Source: an uncultured Pseudomonadota bacterium (GTDB taxonomy: Bacteria > Pseudomonadota > Gammaproteobacteria > Burkholderiales > SG8-39). From it: a stretch of DNA of 6,018 bases. Made by a program: the position numbers and the translations under genes. Under the pieces are notes generated by a model. That model had not been told where the DNA came from, made no database searches, and saw nothing but the letters and a program-made list of their open reading frames with translations. The stretch spans positions 1 through 6,018 of the forward strand of contig CAITSH010000319.1 in assembly GCA_903895005.1 (NCBI GenBank), in the 5' to 3' direction. The number at the start of each line of letters is the position of its first letter. Position 1 is the first letter of the stretch. Positions 1-5,416 of the stretch are shown here, piece after piece.

Positions 1-84
1 AGTTTGGTGGATATCGCCCCAACGATTCTTGATTTTCTGAGCGTGCCGCACGAGGCGATGGATGGACGGTCTTTGTTGAAGTAG
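1..84 (+). CDS. C-terminal end of a sulfatase / alkaline-phosphatase-superfamily hydrolase (5' truncated)
   Basis: Reading frame 1 is open from the window edge to a TAG at 82-84 and gives 27 residues. They read S-L-V-D-I-A-P-T-I-L-D-F-L, then S-V-P-H-E-A-M-D-G-R-S-L-L-K. The pattern 'DIAPTILDFL..P....MDGRSLL' is the usual C-terminal signature of sulfatases (PF00884) and related type I phosphodiesterases/nucleotide pyrophosphatases (PF01663), where it follows the metal-binding core. The catalytic residues lie upstream of the window, so the substrate (sulfate ester, phosphodiester or phosphonate) cannot be told. No start codon is visible. A possible terminator for this gene lies about 100 bases downstream, at 188-211. 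The call rests on a short stretch, but the motif is distinctive. Confidence 0.7.
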   Translation, partial: SLVDIAPTILDFLSVPHEAMDGRSLLK

Positions 85-93
85 TCAACGAAG

Positions 94-128
94 CCGCAGC
101 CCTGCTTATGTTTGACCCTCGCCTCGCA
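94..128 (+). repeat. Imperfect direct repeat, copy 1 of 2 (35 bases)
   Basis: This copy starts CCGCAGCCCTGCTT and ends CCTCGCA, and it matches the copy at 160-194 at 29 of 35 positions without gaps. The two starts are 66 bases apart. Each copy carries a small inverted element, GCAG-CC-CTGC (97-106 here). It begins 9 bases after the stop codon of the upstream hydrolase gene. The orientation shown is arbitrary. No known repeat family is recognised. Confidence 0.65.
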
Positions 129-159
129 CGTGGCATGAAGCGCAGAGTGATTGAAAGAC

Positions 160-194
160 CCGCAGCCCTGCTTGTGTATGACATCCCCCTCGCA
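160..194 (+). repeat. Imperfect direct repeat, copy 2 of 2 (35 bases)
   Basis: This is the second copy of the repeat at 94-128. The first 14 bases are identical, the six differences lie in the middle and right half, and the last seven bases (CCTCGCA) are again identical. Its right end supplies the left arm of the hairpin at 188-207, which copy 1 cannot form. The two copies are therefore not structurally equivalent. Confidence 0.65.
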
Positions 195-211
195 CCGAAC
201 GGCGAGGTTTT
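188..211 (+). terminator. Possible intrinsic terminator of the upstream hydrolase gene
   Basis: CCTCGC (188-193) and GCGAGG (202-207) form a perfect 6-bp, GC-rich stem with an 8-base loop. It is followed directly by TTTT (208-211). This fits a short Rho-independent terminator on the + strand, about 105 bases after the hydrolase stop codon. The T run is short and broken by CC afterwards, so termination may be weak. Confidence 0.4.
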
Positions 212-223
212 CCGCGCAATAGA

Positions 224-252
224 TTAACCTCATAACTCAAGCTCACGATAAT
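224..252 (+). promoter_or_regulatory. Candidate sigma-70 promoter
   Basis: A -35-like TTAACC (224-229, 4 of 6 to TTGACA) and a -10-like GATAAT (247-252, 5 of 6 to TATAAT) are separated by exactly 17 bases, in a locally AT-rich patch within GC-rich DNA. Transcription would start near 258-260 and run into the strong terminator ending at 416, giving a transcript of roughly 155-160 nt. If RNA polymerase reads through, the same promoter could serve the protease operon at 429. This is a consensus match by eye only. Confidence 0.4.
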
Positions 253-273
253 CAAAGAGGTTTCTGTGCGTCA

Positions 274-372
274 TTGTCGCAATTCAAGAACAAATACGCC
301 AGCGCGGCAACCAAGGCAAAAAACAAGGCCGACAAGGCCGCCGCTGCCGCCGCAACGGACGCGGCTGCTTGA
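274..372 (+). CDS. Doubtful 32-residue Ala/Lys-rich small ORF (TTG start) ahead of a terminator
   Basis: The frame ending with TGA at 370-372 encodes a peptide with 14 Ala and 6 Lys among 32 residues (L-S-Q-F-K-N-K-Y-A-S, then alternating A/K/N/D and a run of six Ala). The composition looks protein-like and third positions are GC-rich, as in the neighbouring genes. The start is weak: no ATG or GTG exists in this frame after the TAG at 220-222, so TTG at 274 is the only usual option. The AAAGAGG at 254-260 is 13 bases away, longer than ideal, and would sit at the predicted transcription start. The same AAAGAGG lies 5 bases before a GTG at 266, but that frame gives an Arg/Pro-rich product running through the terminator and is less believable. 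It may be a leader peptide, a decayed gene tail, or non-coding. No family is recognised. Confidence 0.25.
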   Translation: MSQFKNKYASAATKAKNKADKAAAAAATDAAA

Positions 373-390
373 TTTTTCGCAACGTCCCCA

Positions 391-416
391 AAAAAGGCAG
401 CTTCGGCTGCCTTTTT
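391..416 (+). terminator. Strong Rho-independent terminator
   Basis: AAAAAGGCAGC (391-401) and GCTGCCTTTTT (406-416) are perfect reverse complements around a TTCG tetraloop (402-405), an exceptionally stable loop type. The G/C core is followed by five T on the + strand. The A run on the left makes it potentially bidirectional. It ends only 12 bases before the ATG of the protease gene, so it either closes a short upstream transcript or sits in the protease leader as an attenuator. Confidence 0.9.
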
Positions 417-428
417 AATTGGTAAGCC

Positions 429-1862
429 ATGCTGCTGCGCACCGTGGCCGCCTTGGCATGCTTGGGCTTTGCAGCCCTCGTCGCGAGTTGTGCCACAAAC
501 CCGGTGACCGGCGAAAGCAATTTCGTGCTGATGTCGGAGGCGCAGGAGCTCGATGCCGGGAGCCAATCCGACCAGGGTGTGAAAAAGCAGTATGCGCTGT
601 ATGACGAACACAACCTTGCTGCCTACGTCAGTGAAGTCGGGCAGCGCGTCGCGGCGCTCAGCCACCGCCCCGGCCTGCCCTACCGGTTCACACTGCTCGA
701 CAGCACCGAGATCAATGCCTTCGCCCTCCCCGGCGGCTACATTTACGTCACACGCGGCATCATTGCCTTCCTCAATTCGGAGGCCGAGCTCGCGGCGGTA
801 CTGGGTCATGAAATCGGCCATGTCACCGCACGGCACAGCGTGCGCCAGATGAGTGCAGCGCAAAGCGCCGACATCCTGGTAAGCATCGCCTCAGTCTTCA
901 GCCCGGCAATGCGCAACCAGAACGTCCAGGGGCTGACCGGCACGCTGGGTAATGCGTTGCTCTCGGGCTACGGCCGCGATCATGAACTGGAAGCCGACCG
1001 TCTCGGTGCCGAGTATCTCGCGCGCAGCGGCTATGACCCGCAGGCGATGATCCGCGTCATCGGCGTACTCAAGAACCAGGAGCTCTATGACACGGCGCGC
1101 GCAAAAAAAGAGGGCCGTGCGCCGCGCGCCTACCACGGCGTGTTCGAGAGCCATCCGGACAACGACACGCGCCTGCAACAGACTGTCGGCGCCTCGGCCA
1201 ACCTGCGCGCCGGCGCACGCGGCGACGGACGCACGGAATTTCTCAAGCGCACCGAGGGCATGCTGTTTGGCGACAGCCCCCGTGAAGGTGTCATGCGCGG
1301 CGGGAATTTTTATCATCCCGACCTTGGGATCGCGCTCTCGCCACCGGGCGACTGGCGCCTGCAAAACCTCCCGGACCGGCTCGTGCTGATTGCCCCGGGT
1401 GGTAACACGACCATGGAAATTCGCATGCAGCCCAAGCCTAACCAGGAACCGGCCGCTGTGCTGCGAACCAACCGCCAAGTAGGAAACGACATCGAAACAA
1501 CGCCCGTAAACGGACTACAGGCTGCATTGGCGACCGGGCGCGGTGCCGCCGCCGGCGTGGTCTACTTTGGCGATAACATGCTGATGTTCAATGCCGTGGC
1601 AAAATCCGGACAGCTCGGTGACACGCATGCGCGCGCCGTGCGAGACACCATACGCAGCTTTCACCGCATCACAGACGCTGAACGACAATCGGCCAGGCCC
1701 TTGCGAATTCGCAGCATCACCGCCACCGCAACGACGCGCTTCACGGAGCTCGCCGCAGCGTCGCCGCTGGGGCGCGATGCCGAGGGAACGCTTCGGCTCA
1801 TCAACGGCATGTACCCGTCCGGCGAGCCGCGTCCCGGCCAGACACTGAAAGTCATCGAGTAA
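429..1862 (+). CDS. M48-family zinc metalloprotease, lipoprotein (BepA/LoiP-like) with C-terminal LysM-like tail
   Basis: This is a 477-residue predicted outer-membrane-anchored peptidase. The N-terminus has a short positive start, a hydrophobic stretch and the lipobox V18-A-S-C21. Ala at +2 gives no inner-membrane retention signal. The zinc site is H127-E128-I-G-H131, with E186 of the ExxxD motif (E186-L-E-A-D190) as the likely third ligand. H242 in 'ESHPDNDTR' sits where BepA has its regulatory His-switch residue; that equivalence is inferred. Residues about 60-250 form the M48 domain, and a beta-rich region follows at about 290-415. The end (about 425-477, 'LRLINGMYPSGEPRPGQTLKV') resembles a LysM-like module seen in many proteobacterial homologues. 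Unlike E. coli BepA, no TPR repeats are obvious. Relatives degrade or help assemble outer-membrane proteins such as LptD. The start at 429 is chosen because it yields the intact lipoprotein signal. The ribosome site is weak (GGTAAG, 421-426). The stop overlaps the next ATG by one base. Confidence 0.93.
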   Translation: MLLRTVAALACLGFAALVASCATNPVTGESNFVLMSEAQELDAGSQSDQGVKKQYALYDEHNLAAYVSEVGQRVAALSHRPGLPYRFTLLDSTEINAFALPGGYIYVTRGIIAFLNSEAELAAVLGHEIGHVTARHSVRQMSAAQSADILVSIASVFSPAMRNQNVQGLTGTLGNALLSGYGRDHELEADRLGAEYLARSGYDPQAMIRVIGVLKNQELYDTARAKKEGRAPRAYHGVFESHPDNDTRLQQTVGASANLRAGARGDGRTEFLKRTEGMLFGDSPREGVMRGGNFYHPDLGIALSPPGDWRLQNLPDRLVLIAPGGNTTMEIRMQPKPNQEPAAVLRTNRQVGNDIETTPVNGLQAALATGRGAAAGVVYFGDNMLMFNAVAKSGQLGDTHARAVRDTIRSFHRITDAERQSARPLRIRSITATATTRFTELAAASPLGRDAEGTLRLINGMYPSGEPRPGQTLKVIE

Positions 1863-3514
1863 TGCGCACGGTACCTCTGCCCCTTTCTGGTTGGCTGATT
1901 GCGCTGCTGGCACTCGCCTATACCCTGCCGGGCCTCGTCGGTCACTCACCATGGAAGGTCGAAGATGCCGTGGGCATAGGCATCGTCCACGAACTGCTGA
2001 CCGGCCGGGACTGGTTGATGCCACGACTCGCAGGCGAGCCATATTTTGACGACGGGCCACTTTTCTTCTGGCTCGGCGCCTTGCTGGCGAAGCTGCTGGG
2101 CGGCCTGATGCCGGTGCATGACGCCGCGCGACTCGCCTGCGCCCTCGCGCTCGCCGCGACCTTCGCCTTCACGCGTCTCACCGCAAAAACCCTCATCGGC
2201 ACCACGCAGGGAAATGCGGCGGTACTCGCGCTGATGGGTTGCCTAGGACTGCTGGTGCATTCACACGAAATGGCCGCCGACACCGGTGCGATCGCCGGGC
2301 TTGCCGCGGCCTACTGGGGACTTGCGCTGGCGCGCGACGCGGCAAACCAGCGCCGATTCTGCGCCGCGGTCCTTGCCCTGGGCACCGGCGTGACAGTCAC
2401 CTTGCTTTGCAAGGGCCCGCTGGCCGCATTCACGCCCTTGCTCACCGCTTTGCTTCTGCCCGTGTTCGCCAGCGACTGGCGCAACAGGCGCAGCGTGCTG
2501 GCTATTGCCGCGGGGCTCGCCTTGGCATCCGGTGTCGCCGCCGCATGGCTGCTCGCACTTAACATTGATTCGCCGCAACTGGAAAAGGCAATGCTTGCCG
2601 CTGCGTTCAAACCCGAGCGGGACGCCTGGCACTCGCAATTGCAGGTCCTCGCCTGGTCGGCATGGCCGGCGTGGCCGCTGGCACTCTGGGAGTTGTGGCG
2701 CCGACGCCACGCATTTGCAGTGCCCTCGGTGCAGCTGCCCCTTATCGGGCTTGTCGCCTCCATTGTCGGGCTCTTGGTGTTCTCGCCCGAAGCGCGTGAC
2801 ATCGAGGCCCTGCCGGTGCTGGTACCGCTCGCCTTGCTGGCGGGCAGCGCGGTGGACGCGCTACGCCGCGGCGCGGCGAACGCGCTGACCTGGTTTGGTA
2901 CGATGACGTTCACCCTCACCGGCCTGCTTGTGTGGCTGGGCTGGTTTGCGATGATGACCGGCCTGCCACCAACCATCGCCAATAACTTTGCGAAGCTCGC
3001 ACCGGGCTTCACGCCGCACTTCGCATTCCTGCCGTTTTTGGTCGCGCTAGCGGTGAGTGTCGCCTGGGGCTGGCTGGTGGCCGGCGCCATCCGCTCACCG
3101 CACCGCAGCCTGACTTTCTGGGCAGCGGGCATGACCCTGATCTGGGCGCTGGTAATGACGCTGTGGCTGCCCTGGATCGATTATGGCAAGACTTACGAGG
3201 GTGTCGCATACTCCCTGAAACGCGCGCTGCCCGCCGACGCACGCGCGAAAGGCGCTTGCATCCAGAGCAAACACCTCGGCGAAGCGCAACGCGCGTCCTT
3301 CCACTATTATTCCGGCATCCTGACAAAGCGGATCGAAGTGGCGGCCGATCCGTCGTGCACGCTGCTGCTCGTGCAGTCGGGCGCGGATGAAATCCCGCAA
3401 CCGGGCTGGGAACGCATCTGGGTGGGCAACCGGCCGCGGGACAGTGAAACCTTCAGGCTTTACTTCCGGACAAAAGTGCCGGTCCAACAAAGGAAAACGC
3501 CCGACAACGGGTGA
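1862..3514 (+). CDS. ArnT-like integral-membrane glycosyltransferase (GT39/GT83, PMT-type)
   Basis: The 550-residue polytopic protein has about 12-13 hydrophobic segments (first at about 10-27, last at about 416-437), then a soluble C-terminal domain (about 447-540). The first periplasmic loop has the family hallmarks: W31-K, the acidic pair E34-D35 (family DE motif, catalytic carboxylate), 'TGRDWLMPRL' (47-56) and 'GEPYFDDGPLFFWL' (58-71). Other family features are an H-E-M-x-x-D segment (135-140), K184-G-P, and a segment before TM 314-331 resembling the 'RYLLPLLP' region. Such enzymes move a sugar from a polyprenyl-phosphate carrier to lipid A, protein or other glycans on the periplasmic side. 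The acceptor here is unknown. The usual 'KPPL' of the loop is 'DGPL' here, so a direct ArnT (aminoarabinose) role should not be assumed. The ATG overlaps the protease TAA (TAATG), which suggests translational coupling. No separate promoter is seen. Confidence 0.88.
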   Translation: MRTVPLPLSGWLIALLALAYTLPGLVGHSPWKVEDAVGIGIVHELLTGRDWLMPRLAGEPYFDDGPLFFWLGALLAKLLGGLMPVHDAARLACALALAATFAFTRLTAKTLIGTTQGNAAVLALMGCLGLLVHSHEMAADTGAIAGLAAAYWGLALARDAANQRRFCAAVLALGTGVTVTLLCKGPLAAFTPLLTALLLPVFASDWRNRRSVLAIAAGLALASGVAAAWLLALNIDSPQLEKAMLAAAFKPERDAWHSQLQVLAWSAWPAWPLALWELWRRRHAFAVPSVQLPLIGLVASIVGLLVFSPEARDIEALPVLVPLALLAGSAVDALRRGAANALTWFGTMTFTLTGLLVWLGWFAMMTGLPPTIANNFAKLAPGFTPHFAFLPFLVALAVSVAWGWLVAGAIRSPHRSLTFWAAGMTLIWALVMTLWLPWIDYGKTYEGVAYSLKRALPADARAKGACIQSKHLGEAQRASFHYYSGILTKRIEVAADPSCTLLLVQSGADEIPQPGWERIWVGNRPRDSETFRLYFRTKVPVQQRKTPDNG

Positions 3515-3517
3515 CTG

Positions 3518-5110
3518 ATGCCAATGTCGCGACTCACAGAAAGCCGGGCTTGGCTGGCGCTGGAAGCCCACTGCGAAGCCCTCGAAGACGTCCGGCTGGC
3601 AGAGATGTTCAAGCTTGACCCGGATCGCGCGCGGCGCTTTTCGGTCGAGGCCTGCGAGCTTTTCCTCGATTACTCCAAGCAACGCATCACGGATGACACC
3701 GTTGCCGGCCTCACGGCGCTGGCACGCCAGGCACGCCTTGGCGAGTGCGTCGAAAAGCTTTTCTCCGGGAAAGCGGTCAACGATACCGAGCAACGGCCCG
3801 CAATGCACATGGCCTTGCGCGGGGCGAAGGACGAATTTCCCGCCGCCTATTCTGACAAGATAACCGCGTCGGTCGCGCAAATGCACGGGTTTGTCGATAA
3901 GGTGCGCGCCGGGGCGCTGCTCGGCCAATCGGGGCAGCCGATACGCGCCTTGGTGAACATCGGCATCGGGGGCTCCGACCTCGGGCCGCGCATGGCGATG
4001 CATGCCCTGCGCGCGAACTGCGATAACGCCCTGACGATGCGGTTTGTCTCCAACGGCGATCCGGCCGACCTCGACGCAAAAACCAACGACCTTGACCCGG
4101 CCACGACCCTGTTCATCGTGTCATCAAAGACCTTTGGCACCGCAGAAACCATGGCTAACGCGGCTTCGGCGAAGGCATGGCTCGCGAAGGGGGGCGTCGG
4201 CGGCGACGCGCATTTTGCCGCAGTCACCGCGAACACGGATGCCGCCATCGCCTTCGGGGTGGCGCGCGAAAGAATTTTCCCGATCTGGGATTGGGTCGGC
4301 GGGCGATATTCGATCTGGTCGGCAATCGGCCTGCCGGTTGCGCTCGCCGCAGGCATGCCAGCGTTTGAGCAGATGCGCGCCGGGGCGCACGCGATGGACC
4401 GGCATTTTCGTGAAACGCCATTCGAACAAAACATGCCAGTGTTGCTCGCGCTAACGGGCATTTGGAACATTAATTTCCTCGGCGCACCCTCGCTTGCGAT
4501 ATTGCCGTACGCGGAAGACCTGCGCGACCTGCCCGCCTACCTTCAGCAACTTGAAATGGAATCGAACGGCAAGCACGTCGACCGCGCCGGTAATGATGTG
4601 GACTACGATACATCGCCCGTGGTCTGGGGCATGGCCGGCAGCAACGGTCAGCATGCATTTCACCAACTTCTGCATCAGGGGACGCATCTGGTGCCCTGCG
4701 ACTTTCTCGTCTGCGGCGAAAACGGAACTCACACGCCGGAGCACAACCTTCTCCTGGCGAACGCACTGGCGCAGTCCGCTGCGCTTGCCTTTGGCGAACA
4801 GGGCGGCAAGGTCTTTAAAAACTGCCCCGGCAACCAGCCTTCCAACACCCTTGTCCTGCCGGGCCTTACCCCCCGCGCCCTGGGCGCGCTGCTTGCGCTC
4901 TATGAGCACAAGGTATTCGTGCAAAGCGTCATCTGGAACATCAACCCCTTTGACCAGTGGGGCGTCGAACTGGGCAAGAAAATAGCCGGCGGGTTACTGC
5001 CCGGCTTCTCCGGCGGTGCGCTACCGGGCGCGACGGACGCCTCGACGCGGCAATTGCTTGCGCGACTGGCGGGAGCACCGCGCTCGGCTCCGCCCGAAAA
5101 CCTCGATTGA
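3518..5110 (+). CDS. pgi: Glucose-6-phosphate isomerase
   Basis: The 530-residue cytoplasmic enzyme interconverts glucose-6-phosphate and fructose-6-phosphate in glycolysis and gluconeogenesis. It carries two SIS sugar-phosphate domains. The phosphate-binding loop is 'NIGIGGSDLGPRM' (147-159), followed by 'SSKTFGTAET' (202-211). PROSITE-type signature 1 is complete at 258-271 (D-W-V-G-G-R263-Y-S). Signature 2 is complete at 470-487, ending F-D-Q-W-G-V-E-L-G-K487. By family comparison the catalytic base is E348 in 'MESNGK' and the ring-opening histidine is H379 in 'NGQHAF', with K487 and R263 completing the site. Length is slightly below E. coli Pgi (549). No frameshift or missing key residue is seen. 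The start is uncertain between ATG 3518 and ATG 3524; the only nearby ribosome-site-like bases are GGGTGA (3509-3514), over the previous stop. It follows the glycosyltransferase by 3 bases and is probably in the same transcript. Confidence 0.97.
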   Translation: MPMSRLTESRAWLALEAHCEALEDVRLAEMFKLDPDRARRFSVEACELFLDYSKQRITDDTVAGLTALARQARLGECVEKLFSGKAVNDTEQRPAMHMALRGAKDEFPAAYSDKITASVAQMHGFVDKVRAGALLGQSGQPIRALVNIGIGGSDLGPRMAMHALRANCDNALTMRFVSNGDPADLDAKTNDLDPATTLFIVSSKTFGTAETMANAASAKAWLAKGGVGGDAHFAAVTANTDAAIAFGVARERIFPIWDWVGGRYSIWSAIGLPVALAAGMPAFEQMRAGAHAMDRHFRETPFEQNMPVLLALTGIWNINFLGAPSLAILPYAEDLRDLPAYLQQLEMESNGKHVDRAGNDVDYDTSPVVWGMAGSNGQHAFHQLLHQGTHLVPCDFLVCGENGTHTPEHNLLLANALAQSAALAFGEQGGKVFKNCPGNQPSNTLVLPGLTPRALGALLALYEHKVFVQSVIWNINPFDQWGVELGKKIAGGLLPGFSGGALPGATDASTRQLLARLAGAPRSAPPENLD

Positions 5111-5182
5111 ATTAGACTGCCCGGACGCCCCAGCCGGTATCGCGTAAATCGTTGACACTACAAGCTTAAAGAGGAGTTCCGC

Positions 5183-5389
5183 ATGAATGAAGAGACCTTC
5201 AATCTGAGTATCCGCAAATTTCTCAAGACGGTTGGCGTGGGTTCACAACGCGAGATAGAACGCGCCGTGGATGAAGCGAGGGCCAAGGGGACCATCGGCG
5301 GAAACGAATCTTTTCCGGTGCAAGTCAAACTCGAAATAGCCAGGCTCAATCTTTCGGTCAAATTCGACGGCAACATTGACCTTGGCTAA
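5183..5389 (+). CDS. DUF6494-like small protein
   Basis: This 68-residue protein has no signal peptide or membrane segment. It begins M-N-E-E-T-F-N-L-S-I-R-K-F-L-K, continues with 'VGVGSQREIERAVDEARAKG' (17-36) and 'GNESFPVQVKLEI' (40-52), and ends with an acidic strand-like stretch. The order is a helical N-terminal half, a Gly-containing turn and a beta-strand half. I recognise the pattern 'F..S.RKFLK.VGV.SQREIE.AV..A...G.. GNE..P' as the DUF6494 family of uncharacterised small proteobacterial proteins; this is from memory of the family, not a search. The ATG has a strong ribosome site, GAGGAG (5171-5176) with 6 bases of spacing. The gap after pgi is 72 bases, without a clear promoter or terminator. 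The FAD oxidase gene follows after 27 bases, so the two are probably cotranscribed. Function unknown. Confidence 0.82.
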   Translation: MNEETFNLSIRKFLKTVGVGSQREIERAVDEARAKGTIGGNESFPVQVKLEIARLNLSVKFDGNIDLG

Positions 5390-5416
5390 GCCCTCCCCTT
5401 CAGACAAGGAGTCAGC

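Noticed and set aside
94..194. Minimal CRISPR array
   Set aside because: There are only two copies, with 83% identity and a 31-base spacer, no cas genes nearby, and differences spread through the repeat.
266..418. GTG-started frame with well-spaced AAAGAGG ribosome site
   Set aside because: The Arg/Pro/Gln-rich product runs through the terminator hairpin and ends at its T run. This is unlikely for a real gene.
252..863. 203-codon minus-strand open frame covering the spacer and protease start
   Set aside because: It reads back through the terminator and antisense to the lipoprotein signal and HEXXH region. The hydrophobic C-terminal stretch is the mirror of the Ala/Lys-rich region and has no supporting motif.
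2311..3132. 273-codon minus-strand open frame inside the glycosyltransferase gene
   Set aside because: It is fully antisense to a clear membrane-protein gene. The Ser/Ala-rich, low-complexity product has no recognisable domain.
3095..4003. Long (302-codon) minus-strand open frame across the end of the glycosyltransferase and the start of pgi
   Set aside because: It lies opposite two well-supported genes, shows no family motif and has the Arg/Ala/Gly/His-rich make-up typical of antisense frames in GC-rich genes.
5152..5157. Perfect TTGACA -35 box in the gap between pgi and the DUF6494-like gene
   Set aside because: No -10-like hexamer lies 16-18 bases downstream; that position is the ribosome binding site. 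Not called as a promoter, though an internal promoter here cannot be excluded.
5111..5182. Terminator after pgi
   Set aside because: CCGG-containing short inverted pieces are present but no stem followed by a T run is seen, so no terminator is called.
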